From Oceanospirillaceae bacterium (GTDB taxonomy: Bacteria; Pseudomonadota; Gammaproteobacteria; Pseudomonadales; Balneatricaceae), in assembly GCA_003521845.1 (NCBI GenBank), contig DPHB01000066.1, positions 2,602 to 15,197 on the forward strand: 12,596 bases of DNA. The letters are read 5' to 3'. Below, piece by piece: positions 1-7,510 of this stretch (position 1 is the first letter of the stretch; each line of letters begins with the position of its first letter). Position numbers and translations under genes: made by a program. The notes under the pieces were generated by a model. The model ran no database searches, had not been told where the DNA came from, and worked only from the letters and a program-made list of their open reading frames with translations.

Positions 1-339
1 TTGTTGGCGCACAATACACGTTTTCCAGAAGGTCGCTTTAGTGCGTTAGCCGGTTTTGTCGAGGCGGGTGAGACGATAGAGGCTGCCGTGCACCGTGAGG
101 TATGGGAAGAAGTAGGTATTGAAATTCAAGATTTGGAGTATGTCGGCAGCCAGTCATGGTCTTTTCCACATTCACTAATGATGGGTTTTATGGCCACTTA
201 TACTGCCGGAGAGATTGCCGTAGATGGCATCGAGATTGATGAGGCAGACTGGTTTACACCAGACTGCCTACCGGATTTGCCGCCCAAGTTCTCGATTGCA
301 CGACAACTTGTTGATATGGGCTTGGCAAGAGTGGGCTAG
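1..339 (+). CDS. nudC: NAD(H) pyrophosphatase NudC, C-terminal part (5' end outside window)
   Basis: Partial gene; the first codon in the window is internal, not a start. NudC hydrolyses NADH to NMNH and AMP and removes NAD caps from RNA 5' ends, in the cytoplasm. The 112 visible residues contain a complete Nudix box at residues 18-40 (G-x5-E-x7-REVWEEVGI), including the metal-binding glutamates. At 50-58 lies SQSWSFPHS, the NudC-specific motif usually written SQPWPFPxS, which separates NudC from other Nudix hydrolases. E. coli NudC is about 257 residues, so roughly 140 N-terminal residues, including the zinc-binding region, lie upstream. The tail (LPPKFSIARQLVD) also fits the family. The two prolines of the motif are replaced by serine, a mild deviation. 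The gene converges on the SCP2 gene with only 6 bases between the stop codons. I am confident of the family. Confidence 0.93.
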   Translation: MLAHNTRFPEGRFSALAGFVEAGETIEAAVHREVWEEVGIEIQDLEYVGSQSWSFPHSLMMGFMATYTAGEIAVDGIEIDEADWFTPDCLPDLPPKFSIARQLVDMGLARVG

Positions 340-345
340 CTGATT

Positions 346-660
346 TTAGCTAAGGTCAAATAGCTGGCTTAGGCGGGTACCTAGCATGACATCACCTTCG
401 GCGCGCAAGCGGCCACCCATAAAGGCTTGCATGCCGTCTAGTTCGCCGGTGACAATTTCTTTGAGCGTATCTACGTCCATCATCATGGTAATATCCGGGT
501 CGTCATGCTCGCCCATGGAAGCGGCACAGGCTTGGTCTTCGATCGCAATGTAAAAATCGTCGTCGCCGTCAATCATGAACTGAAAGGTTGCTTCTAGATC
601 GTCTGCTCCGTCGGCGTTAAATGCCCCCGCTAGACGCGCCATAATTTCTACTACAGCCAT
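346..660 (-). CDS. SCP2 sterol-binding domain family protein (104 aa)
   Basis: A small single-domain protein of the SCP2 (sterol carrier protein 2) fold, which forms a hydrophobic tunnel for lipids or acyl chains. In bacteria the ligand of such stand-alone proteins is mostly unknown. The call rests on the family pattern in the C-terminal half: TMMMDVDTLKEIVTGELDG followed by QAFMGGRLRAEGDVMLGTRLSQLF at residues 58-101, matching the usual 'low-level activity, G-x-L-x-x-x-G-D, leucine-rich helix' layout. The N-terminal half is strongly acidic (DGDDDFYIAIED). There is no signal peptide or membrane segment, so it is probably cytoplasmic. The ATG start is supported by AGGA eight bases upstream on the minus strand and by a candidate promoter at 695-723. 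A specific physiological role cannot be given. Confidence 0.82.
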   Translation of the reverse strand: MAVVEIMARLAGAFNADGADDLEATFQFMIDGDDDFYIAIEDQACAASMGEHDDPDITMMMDVDTLKEIVTGELDGMQAFMGGRLRAEGDVMLGTRLSQLFDLS

Positions 661-686
661 TTGAATATCCTATGTTTGGAATGATG

Positions 687-706
687 AAAGCCTGATTCTA
701 GGCTTT
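687..706. repeat. Perfect 7-bp inverted repeat over the SCP2-gene start point
   Basis: AAAGCCT at 687-693 is the exact reverse complement of AGGCTTT at 700-706, with the six-base spacer GATTCT. On the minus strand it overlaps the candidate -10 box (695-700) and the expected transcription start of the SCP2 gene. It could be an operator half-site pair or a hairpin at the mRNA 5' end. It is not followed by a T-run on either strand, so it is unlikely to be a terminator. Confidence 0.45.
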
Positions 707-723
707 ATTTGGAAAAAAATCAA
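695..723 (-). promoter_or_regulatory. Candidate sigma-70 promoter of the SCP2 gene
   Basis: On the minus strand, TTGATT (723-718) is followed by a 17-base spacer and TAGAAT (700-695). These match the consensus at 4 of 6 and 5 of 6 positions. The spacer begins with a T-run. The predicted start near 688 leaves a leader of about 28 bases carrying the AGGA ribosome site. The assignment is from pattern only. Confidence 0.45.
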
Positions 724-764
724 ACAAGTGTTTGAAAAATATTTGAATGCTCATTACCTTTGAC

Positions 765-793
765 TTGTTATCTGCTTAAATCACCACTATAAA
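765..793 (+). promoter_or_regulatory. Candidate sigma-70 promoter of sohB
   Basis: TTGTTA (765-770), a 17-base spacer and TATAAA (788-793) match the consensus at 4 of 6 and 5 of 6 positions. The start would fall near 800, giving an untranslated leader of roughly 190 bases that includes the palindromic repeat at 851-936. It points away from the SCP2-gene promoter, so 661-987 would be a divergent regulatory region. Confidence 0.4.
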
Positions 794-850
794 GTAGGCT
801 GGAAGGGTATCCCATGAAGTGACGTTGCGAGCTCGTATCAACGCTTTATT

Positions 851-936
851 CGTCATTGCGAGTGAAGCGAAGTAATCACTCTCAGGATAGTGTAATCTGC
901 AAAGATTGCTACGTCGCTTCGCGCCTCACAATGACG
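851..936. repeat. Imperfect palindromic interspersed repeat (MITE/REP-like)
   Basis: The left arm (851-877, beginning CGTCATTGCGAG) and the right arm (904-936, ending CACAATGACG) are inverted copies of each other, with a few mismatches and small insertions in the right arm. A short inner pair, CACT (877-880) and AGTG (889-892), sits in the loop. The arm sequence, with its GAAGCGAAG/CGCTTCG core, matches from memory a motif repeated in many unrelated bacterial genomes, usually between genes. No open frame for a transposase is present, so it would be a non-autonomous element. As RNA it would fold into a long hairpin in the sohB leader. Copy number in this genome cannot be judged from one window. 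Confidence 0.72.
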
Positions 937-987
937 GGGTCCGGCGATTCCTAATTCTTCACCCGCTTCTCCCTCGAGGATATCAAT

Positions 988-2064
988 TTGGAATTTCTAC
1001 AAGAATACGGTTTGTTTTTGGCCAAGGCCGCTACAGTGGTGATCGCTATCGGCATTGTTATTGGCCTTATGGTGGCAGCAGGGCACGCCCGCCGTGCCCC
1101 AAAACACGGTTATATCGAAGTACGTAAATACAATGAAGATATCGAAGACATGACTGACACCATTGAAGAATTGGTGATGGATAAATATCAGTTAAAGAGT
1201 CGTCGTAAAAGCCAGGACAAGCAGCTTAAAGAAGAAGAGAAACAGGCTAAAAAACAAGCCAAAGATAACAAGGGCAAGGCTGATGACCATAGTGTTCAAG
1301 CTAAACCCCAACATTATGTGTTGGATTTTGATGGTGACATACAGGCTTCTGAAGTAGAAAAATTGCGTCAAGAAATTACCGCGGTACTAAGCGTTGCTCA
1401 GCCGCAAGACGAAATAATAGTGCGCTTGGAATCTGCAGGTGGCATGGTGCACGCCTATGGGCTGGCTGCGTCTCAACTTGAACGTATACGTGCTGCTGAT
1501 ATTAATCTTACTATTTGCGTCGACAAGGTAGCGGCTAGTGGTGGTTATATGATGGCCTGCTTGGGTAACAAGATAGTGGCCGCACCGTTTGCTATATTAG
1601 GTTCTATTGGAGTGGTGGCAGAAGTGCCTAATATCCACCGTTTGCTTAAAAAGCACGATATCGATGTAGATGTGCTTACCGCTGGTGAGCACAAACGCAG
1701 TCTCACGGTAATGGGTGAGAATACGCGCAAAGGTAAAGACAAGTTTATGGAAGACCTGCAAATCACCCATGACTTGTTTAAAGACTGGGTAGCGCAACAG
1801 CGTCCACAAGTGAATATCAAAGAAGTGGCCAATGGTGATGTTTGGTATGGCCAGCAAGCACTTAGCAATAATCTAATTGATGCACTGGGTACATCTGATG
1901 ATTATTTGCAGCAACTAGTGAAGCAAGACGCGTCTGTGATTCTAGTGAGTTACGAAGAAAAGAAAAGTGTTGGTGAAAAGCTTGGCTTAGCCGCATCTAG
2001 TGTGGTGGAAACAATCACTACACGCCTGTGGAGCCAAAGCCGCAAGTCTAGTATCCACAGCTAA
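988..2064 (+). CDS. sohB: Inner-membrane serine peptidase SohB (family S49)
   Basis: SohB is an S49-family peptidase related to signal peptide peptidase SppA and anchored in the inner membrane. Its natural substrates are poorly defined; in E. coli it was found as a multicopy suppressor of loss of the periplasmic protease DegP. The 358 residues compare with about 349 in E. coli. Residues 9-33 form one membrane segment and 50-100 a lysine/glutamate-rich, probably coiled stretch. The peptidase domain follows (VLDFDGDIQASEV at 111-123). The Ser-Lys dyad is visible as Ser184 in VAASGGYMMA and Lys236 in TAGEHKRSLT. The start is TTG: GAGGA at 976-980 lies seven bases upstream, and the translated N-terminus (MEFLQEYGLFLAKAATVV) closely matches E. 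coli SohB, so no later ATG is needed. The gene appears monocistronic, with its own candidate promoter and a terminator at 2070. Confidence 0.95.
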   Translation: MEFLQEYGLFLAKAATVVIAIGIVIGLMVAAGHARRAPKHGYIEVRKYNEDIEDMTDTIEELVMDKYQLKSRRKSQDKQLKEEEKQAKKQAKDNKGKADDHSVQAKPQHYVLDFDGDIQASEVEKLRQEITAVLSVAQPQDEIIVRLESAGGMVHAYGLAASQLERIRAADINLTICVDKVAASGGYMMACLGNKIVAAPFAILGSIGVVAEVPNIHRLLKKHDIDVDVLTAGEHKRSLTVMGENTRKGKDKFMEDLQITHDLFKDWVAQQRPQVNIKEVANGDVWYGQQALSNNLIDALGTSDDYLQQLVKQDASVILVSYEEKKSVGEKLGLAASSVVETITTRLWSQSRKSSIHS

Positions 2065-2069
2065 TGCAG

Positions 2070-2111
2070 CAGCGGGGGCAGAGCTTCAGTCTGCCCCGGC
2101 TGTACGTTTTT
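2070..2111 (+). terminator. Intrinsic terminator of sohB
   Basis: The stem is CAGC (2070-2073) plus GGGGCAGA (2075-2082), pairing with TCTGCCCC (2090-2097) plus GCTG (2099-2102). There is a single G-G mismatch and a seven-base loop. TACG and then a T-run (2107-2111) follow. It lies six bases after the sohB stop and ahead of the convergent oxidoreductase gene. The T-run is slightly displaced from the stem. Confidence 0.8.
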
Positions 2112-2145
2112 AGATGATGGCTAGTCTGTAACAGCCTTGGCCTGC

Positions 2146-4197
2146 TTAAGCCGGTTTTAACCATACCGCCGTGTCGTGGAATACGGCACCACCGTTAGGG
2201 AAAGCCTCATGAGCGCTAGTCAGCAAATTAATTCCTATACCTTGCTTAAAGGCTTTGTTTGGCCACAAGCTCTCGCACACCAGCGTGCCGGGTAATATAC
2301 CTTTAGTAGCTTTCGCCGGTAAGCTCAAGGAGCCAAGGCGATTACCAATGATCACCTCATCACCGTCTGTTAAGCCTAGTGCTTTCAGGTCATCTTCATG
2401 AATCAACAGATCTGCCTGTTTTTCTAATTTTTGACTAATCGCTGATTCGTTGAACGTACTATTTAAATAGTGCCTTGCCGGTGCGGTAACCAAGCGCCAT
2501 TGGCGTTCGCCAGCAACAGCATCAGTAATAGCCACATGGTCAGGAAAGCCTGACAATTTGACTTTGCTGCGCGGTACTTCTTGCCAGCCATGTCGGAAGT
2601 GAAGTTTTCCATCAGCATGACCAAAGCCATCCAAGTAGTGGGCCGTTGCAAAGGGGAGTGCGCAATCAAGCCAGTTATCAGCAGCAAGCTTGTGCCAATC
2701 GAGCCCACTGCGCTCTACAAGGTCTTTCACCAGTTCGATGTCACTAAGGTGAAAGGCTTCTGAAGTGGCGCCAAGGCGCTTACCTAGTTCGTTGATAAGC
2801 CAGCTATTACTGCGGCACAAATCAGGGCTATTAATGACCTTGCGGCCCAGTTGCAGATGCGTATGGCCGCCACTGGTATAGATATCATCATGTTCAACAA
2901 ACATAGTTGCAGGCAGTACCAAATCGGCCATGGCGGCTGTTTCTGTCATAAACTGCTCATGTACACATAACCAAAGATCTTCTCTGGCTAGCCCTTCATG
3001 GACTAGTTTTGACTCGGGCGCTACCACCATGGGGTTGGTGTTTTGGATTAACATTGCCTTAATTGGCCCTTGATCCTGTAGGTCATACTCACTACCGGTC
3101 AAAATGGGGCCAATGCGAGATTGATCCAGTATACGGCCTTCGGGTGTTGGCAGATCGGCACCGACAACTAGGCTTTGGTCTATAGGGTAGAGGCCACCAT
3201 TACTATAAAGCGCGCCGCCGCCTAAGTGTTGCCAAGCCCCTGTTAGCGCTGGTAAGCATGCGGCTGCGTGCATATTAAAGGCACCGTTACGGGACCGCGT
3301 AAAGCCATAACCTAACCGTAAAAAGGCCTGTGGGGTGTCACCATAAAGCTGCGCAAACTCAGCAATTTGTGCTGCGGGGACACCGCAAATCTCTTCTGCC
3401 CAAGCAAGATCTCGGTGCTTTACGTGTTCCGCTAAACCGTGAGGGTCGTCGGTGTATTTTTCCAAATAGTCCCAATCCACCAAGTCATTGGCGAACAGGT
3501 AATGCATAACGCCGGTGGCTAAGGCACCATCGGTGCCGGGACGTAACATGAGGTGCAGATCTGCCTTTTTAGCTGTGGCCGTTGCGTAGGGATCAATGAC
3601 TACCAGCTTGGCATCGTTGTTGAGCTTGGCTTTTGTGATGTGGTGCATAAAGTTAATTTGCGTATGTACCGGGTTGCCACCCCATACCACAACTAACTTG
3701 CTATGTTTTACTTCGCGCGGGTCGACACCGCGTTTAACGCCCGTTGCTGCAATATATCCAGCGTCTGCAATACCGACACAGATGGTAGATTTTTGGCGCG
3801 CATAGCCAAGCGCTCGCGTGAGACGGTTAATACTGTCTCTTTGTACCAAGCCCATAGTGCCGGCGTAATAATAGGGCCAAATTGATTGCGTACCATGTTC
3901 TTTGGCAATGTTACGAAAACGGTCCGCTAAGATACCTAATGCCGTATCCCAGTCAATCTGCCGATAAGATTCTTTGCCCACGCCCTTTGGGCCAACCCTT
4001 AGTAGCGGCGATGTGATCCTATCAGGGTGATGCACGCGATCGGCATAACGAGCTACCTTGGCACACAAGACACCTTGGGTATAGCTATTGTCTTTGGCTG
4101 CATAGACACCACCGATGGTATTTTGGTCAATGCGTTCCACTTGCAATGCGCAAGTGCTGGGGCAGTCGTGGGGACAGGTTGTGGCTATTCTGGACAT
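2146..4197 (-). CDS. Molybdopterin oxidoreductase (bis-MGD, [4Fe-4S]), DMSO reductase superfamily
   Basis: A 683-residue catalytic subunit of the superfamily that includes formate dehydrogenases, nitrate reductases and DMSO reductases. The N-terminal [4Fe-4S] site is C8-x3-C12-x3-C16-x28-C45 (CPHDCPSTC...GVLCAKV). The cofactor domains follow, with VVVWGGNPVHTQINF (about 169-183), VVIDPYATATAKKADLHL and LRPGTDGALATG (about 218-229). A C-terminal molybdopterin-dinucleotide-binding domain starts near residue 560 (VTAPARHYLNSTFNE). No twin-arginine leader is present, so the enzyme is probably cytoplasmic. Cys140 in STICVGIADAG is near the place where relatives carry the Mo-ligating residue, but I cannot say it is the ligand. 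No electron-transfer subunit, chaperone or cofactor gene flanks it. It is often annotated as formate-dehydrogenase-like; the substrate is unassigned. The gene diverges from tmcA and converges on sohB. No strong ribosome site precedes the ATG. Confidence 0.9.
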   Translation of the reverse strand: MSRIATTCPHDCPSTCALQVERIDQNTIGGVYAAKDNSYTQGVLCAKVARYADRVHHPDRITSPLLRVGPKGVGKESYRQIDWDTALGILADRFRNIAKEHGTQSIWPYYYAGTMGLVQRDSINRLTRALGYARQKSTICVGIADAGYIAATGVKRGVDPREVKHSKLVVVWGGNPVHTQINFMHHITKAKLNNDAKLVVIDPYATATAKKADLHLMLRPGTDGALATGVMHYLFANDLVDWDYLEKYTDDPHGLAEHVKHRDLAWAEEICGVPAAQIAEFAQLYGDTPQAFLRLGYGFTRSRNGAFNMHAAACLPALTGAWQHLGGGALYSNGGLYPIDQSLVVGADLPTPEGRILDQSRIGPILTGSEYDLQDQGPIKAMLIQNTNPMVVAPESKLVHEGLAREDLWLCVHEQFMTETAAMADLVLPATMFVEHDDIYTSGGHTHLQLGRKVINSPDLCRSNSWLINELGKRLGATSEAFHLSDIELVKDLVERSGLDWHKLAADNWLDCALPFATAHYLDGFGHADGKLHFRHGWQEVPRSKVKLSGFPDHVAITDAVAGERQWRLVTAPARHYLNSTFNESAISQKLEKQADLLIHEDDLKALGLTDGDEVIIGNRLGSLSLPAKATKGILPGTLVCESLWPNKAFKQGIGINLLTSAHEAFPNGGAVFHDTAVWLKPA

Positions 4198-4273
4198 GAT
4201 GGTTTAAATAGTTCTGCTAGCTTTATACAGAGTGTACAATAGTCAGCATCTTTTGCCATCCTAAAATTTAGCT
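4198..4273. promoter_or_regulatory. Divergent promoter region between oxidoreductase gene and tmcA
   Basis: This 76-base AT-rich gap must contain starts for both divergent genes unless promoters lie inside the coding regions. TACAAT at 4235-4240 is a possible -10 for tmcA, but the matching -35 (TTCTGC, 4212-4217) is poor. On the minus strand, TATAAA (4227-4222) is a possible -10 for the oxidoreductase gene, also without a good -35. Neither gene shows a clear Shine-Dalgarno sequence. Confidence 0.3.
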
Positions 4274-6403
4274 ATGCCTCAGTTCCACCATTGGTCCGAC
4301 TTTACTAACTATTGGAAACTGCTTCAGTCTCAAGCTAGTCGTGGATTATTGGTGCTAGAAGAGTGTAGCGTAACCTATCAACAGGTGCTGCCCAAACTCT
4401 TGGCCTGCTCACAACTGACAGGCGTTAGCGTCAACATGCCCGGTTATGACCTGGGTGTGAGCAATATCAAGCCGCAACAGGCCTCTCAATATTTGGGGCG
4501 TAGTCATAATTTGCTTATCTACCGTGCCTGTGATGAATTTAATGTAAACAGCTTTTGTGCCCTTTGTGGCACCTTGGTTGGCGCTAGTTTGGCCATATTA
4601 ATAGTGCCTGCTGGCCAACCCTGGCAACATCATATTGATGCTCAAGGCGTCGACTATGGTTATCTTCCTGATAATGTTCAGTCACCATTTAAGCATTGGT
4701 GGCAAGCTGTGTGGCAAAATCACAAGGGTGTTATGCAGCTTTCACAACAAGCTCAGCAAGAGGTAACACTTGCGTCTGTTGTTGCTCTAGCACCGCTACC
4801 GGCAATCACCCCCAGCCTGGATCTATCCTCTATTAGTTTACTGCCTGATCAGCAGCAGTTGGTAGTTAAGCTGGTAGCCTCAGCTACGGCTGCTCAGAAG
4901 TCAGAACAGCGTGTATCAGCCAAGCAGCTAATTTGGGTATGCGGCGCCAGAGGCCGTGGTAAAACCGTCGCTGTGGCTAAAGCGCTAGAACAGTTGGCAA
5001 CAAAAGGTGTTAACACCCTCATCACTAGCGCTGCTAGTCAAACGGCAAAGGCGGTACTGCATCAGCATGGCGAGCAAACTGACTACATAGCGGTTGACCA
5101 GCTAGTGCAGCAAATAACAGCGGAACAAGCCGCCCTCAACAACACAGTATTAGTTATTGAAGAAGCCGCTAGCCTGCCGCATGCTTTGTTACAGGCTTTG
5201 ATGCAAGGTTTCAGTTGTTTGGTTCTAGTGAGTTCCAGTGATGGTTATGAAGGTACCGGGCAGGGGTTGTCTTTAAAGCTGCCGCAATTGGCCCAGCGCC
5301 ATGAGTTTCAGTTGACCACTATCGAGTTGACCGAGCCTATCCGCTGGCAAGAAGGTGATTTGTTAGAAGAACTCGTGCAGCAAAGCTTTTTGGCCCCGAA
5401 GCTACCGGTGTTGGTTACGAATACGCATCTAGCTGACCTAGAACATCATATTTACACTGGCGCGCAGCTGGCGTTAGATGAGCCAATATTGGCCCAGGTC
5501 TACGGCCTATTGAGTCTTGCCCATTACCAAACTACACCGCAAGACTTGCGCTTGCTACTGGATCACCCTGATCTCTCTACCCATTGCTGGTTAAATCAGC
5601 AGGGTAACTTGATTGGCGTCGCTTGTTTAATTGCCGAAGGGGGCTTGTCGCAGGACTTGAGTGTCGCTATTGCCCGTGGGCAAAGGCGTATAAAGGGGCA
5701 TTTGCTAGCCCAAATTCTGGCCCAGCAAGCGGGCTGTGCAGAGGCGGCACAGCTACCTATGCGGCGCATTCAACGTATTGCTGTACACCCAGCTGTGCAG
5801 GGACAAGGCATTGGGCGTTTTATGCTGAAGCAAATACACCGTCACTACCAAGCATCAAGCAATAGCCAGTGGCTGGGTTCCAGTTTTGCTGGCGAACCAG
5901 ACGTCATTCGTTTTTGGCAAGCAGCTGGCTATCAAGTGATTTGGGCCGGCCAACGGCTTGATGCCGCTACGGGGCTTCCCAGTGTGCAACTAGTCTTACC
6001 TTTGCAAAACCACGGGCTGCGTTTGAGCAAGTTATTACTGGCTAACTTCTACCATTATTATGCACACCTTAATTGGGATTCCCCGTTAACTAAATCCATC
6101 CTCACCTTGCTGGAACCGACTTATCGTGGTTTACCTAGTCAGTTGTTGCCTCACCTATTTGATCAGGTAGGCAACTACCATGGCAACGTCTATGGTGTGC
6201 AAGGCTATTTATACCGCGCTTTGTTACACAAAGAACAGTTATCACACGATGAAAAGCAGTGGTTGACTCATAATTGGCAACCGCGCTTTAGTCAAAAACA
6301 GTTCAGCCAGTTAACACGCCAGTTGGTGGCCCAACAGCTACCAATAGATAGCGGTTTCTTAGTCACCATTTCTGCTACTCGTTGCAGCAAAAGAAAAGGT
6401 TGA
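4274..6403 (+). CDS. tmcA: tRNA(Met) cytidine acetyltransferase TmcA
   Basis: TmcA uses acetyl-CoA and ATP to form N4-acetylcytidine at wobble position C34 of elongator tRNA-Met, which helps prevent misreading of AUA as methionine. The protein has 709 residues against 671 in E. coli. The order is: an N-terminal DUF1726-type domain (about 1-170); an RNA-helicase-like ATPase with Walker A GARGRGKT at 224-231; the GYEGTGQGLSLKLP segment at 324-337; EPIRWQEGDLLEELV (about 354-368); a GNAT acetyltransferase domain with RIAVHPAVQGQGIG at 501-514, the acetyl-CoA loop; and a C-terminal tRNA-binding tail. The Walker B position reads VLVIEEAASLP (292-302), where E. coli has DEAA, so the canonical aspartate is glutamate here. 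The ATG has no evident ribosome site. selD follows after 63 bases with its own candidate promoter. Confidence 0.94.
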   Translation: MPQFHHWSDFTNYWKLLQSQASRGLLVLEECSVTYQQVLPKLLACSQLTGVSVNMPGYDLGVSNIKPQQASQYLGRSHNLLIYRACDEFNVNSFCALCGTLVGASLAILIVPAGQPWQHHIDAQGVDYGYLPDNVQSPFKHWWQAVWQNHKGVMQLSQQAQQEVTLASVVALAPLPAITPSLDLSSISLLPDQQQLVVKLVASATAAQKSEQRVSAKQLIWVCGARGRGKTVAVAKALEQLATKGVNTLITSAASQTAKAVLHQHGEQTDYIAVDQLVQQITAEQAALNNTVLVIEEAASLPHALLQALMQGFSCLVLVSSSDGYEGTGQGLSLKLPQLAQRHEFQLTTIELTEPIRWQEGDLLEELVQQSFLAPKLPVLVTNTHLADLEHHIYTGAQLALDEPILAQVYGLLSLAHYQTTPQDLRLLLDHPDLSTHCWLNQQGNLIGVACLIAEGGLSQDLSVAIARGQRRIKGHLLAQILAQQAGCAEAAQLPMRRIQRIAVHPAVQGQGIGRFMLKQIHRHYQASSNSQWLGSSFAGEPDVIRFWQAAGYQVIWAGQRLDAATGLPSVQLVLPLQNHGLRLSKLLLANFYHYYAHLNWDSPLTKSILTLLEPTYRGLPSQLLPHLFDQVGNYHGNVYGVQGYLYRALLHKEQLSHDEKQWLTHNWQPRFSQKQFSQLTRQLVAQQLPIDSGFLVTISATRCSKRKG

Positions 6404-6428
6404 ACTCCATAGGTACAGGGCAGATAAT
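6400..6428 (+). promoter_or_regulatory. Candidate sigma-70 promoter of selD-selU
   Basis: TTGAAC (6400-6405) overlaps the tmcA stop codon. A 17-base spacer and GATAAT (6423-6428) follow. The boxes match the consensus at 4 of 6 and 5 of 6 positions. Transcription would start near 6435, about 32 bases before the selD GTG. Read-through from tmcA is not excluded, because I see no terminator between the genes. Confidence 0.45.
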
Positions 6429-6466
6429 AGCGCCTTGCCAAAATTGTTGATTTCAAAGAGTTCCAA

Positions 6467-7510
6467 GTGACCATTAAGCTTACCCAATACAGCCACGGTG
6501 CTGGTTGTGGCTGCAAGATTGCACCGCAAGTTTTAGATACCATTTTACAAAGCCAATTGCCGGCTATGACAACGGCCAACGACGCTAACCTGCTGGTTGG
6601 TAACGACAGCCGCGATGATGCCGCTGTGTATGACCTAGGCGATGGTACAGCTGTCGTTAGTACCACAGACTTCTTTATGCCCATCGTTGACGATGCGTTC
6701 GATTTTGGCCGCGTCGCTGCTACCAATGCTATCAGTGATATTTACGCCATGGGCGGCACGCCGTTGATGGCCATTGCCATTCTAGGTTGGCCCATTGATA
6801 AACTAGCGCCAGAAGTAGCAGGGCAAGTGATTGATGGCGCACGCCAAGTATGTGCCGAAGCTGGCATGATGTTGGCCGGTGGTCACAGTATCGATGCCCC
6901 AGAGCCCATCTTTGGTTTGGCCGTAACGGGTCGGGTAGATATTGCTCAGCTTAAGCGTAATGACCAGGCCCAAGCTGGCGATAGTTTGCTGCTTACTAAG
7001 CCACTTGGTGTGGGTATTCTGACTACCGCCGAAAAGAAAGGCTTGCTTCGCAATGAAGACACTCAGCTAGCCCGTGACAATATGGTTAAGCTAAACATTA
7101 TTGGTGCTAAGTTAGCCAAGGTGGATGGCGTAAATGCCATGACCGACGTGACGGGTTTTGGCCTCATGGGGCACTTGCTGGAAGTGTGCCGAGGCAGTGG
7201 TTTGCAAGCCAATATCAATGAAGCTCAAGTGCCTTTACTGACTGACCTGGACTATTATCTAGATAAGAATGCGGTGCCCGGCGGTAGTGGTCGCAACCAT
7301 GCTAGTTACGGCCAGCATTTGCCTACCATGACTGATCGTCAAATAAATGTGCTTTGTGATCCACAGACCAGTGGCGGTCTATTGGTGTCTGTGTCTGCAG
7401 ATGCCAAACAACAGGTGGTTGAGTTATTACAAAGCCAAGGTATGCCAATACACTGGATTGGTGACCTTAGTGAGCAAACTGATAGTGATAGCTGGGTAAC
7501 CCTTAGCTAA
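6467..7510 (+). CDS. selD: Selenide, water dikinase SelD (selenophosphate synthetase)
   Basis: SelD converts selenide and ATP into selenophosphate, AMP and phosphate, supplying activated selenium for selenocysteine and for tRNA selenouridine. The 347 residues match E. coli SelD closely along the whole length. The flexible N-terminal active-site loop reads YSHGAGCGCK at 8-17, so Cys14 and Lys17 correspond to the essential Cys17 and Lys20 of E. coli. The reactive residue is cysteine, not selenocysteine. Further family signatures are DSRDDAAVYDLGDG, STTDFFMPIVDD, AGGHSIDAPEPIFGLAVTG, MTDVTGFGLMGHL and CDPQTSGGLL. The start is GTG with AAGAG six bases upstream; no ATG lies in a suitable place, and the loop begins only a few residues in. 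The TAA stop overlaps the ATG of selU by one base, so the two are almost certainly co-translated and SelU is the direct consumer. Confidence 0.97.
   Translation: MTIKLTQYSHGAGCGCKIAPQVLDTILQSQLPAMTTANDANLLVGNDSRDDAAVYDLGDGTAVVSTTDFFMPIVDDAFDFGRVAATNAISDIYAMGGTPLMAIAILGWPIDKLAPEVAGQVIDGARQVCAEAGMMLAGGHSIDAPEPIFGLAVTGRVDIAQLKRNDQAQAGDSLLLTKPLGVGILTTAEKKGLLRNEDTQLARDNMVKLNIIGAKLAKVDGVNAMTDVTGFGLMGHLLEVCRGSGLQANINEAQVPLLTDLDYYLDKNAVPGGSGRNHASYGQHLPTMTDRQINVLCDPQTSGGLLVSVSADAKQQVVELLQSQGMPIHWIGDLSEQTDSDSWVTLS

Noticed and set aside
340..345. Terminator between the convergent nudC and SCP2 genes
   Set aside because: The six-base gap cannot hold one, and the small palindromes nearby (GCTAGC, TTAGCTAA) lack a G/C stem and T-run.
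906..1127. Open frame of 73 codons overlapping the palindromic repeat and the start of sohB
   Set aside because: Its first part is translated repeat arm and the rest is an out-of-frame reading of sohB; there is no ribosome site and no recognisable protein.
2146..4197. Selenocysteine in the molybdoenzyme, suggested by nearby selD
   Set aside because: The coding frame has no internal TGA, and the region near the active site reads Cys140; there is no sign of selenoprotein decoding.
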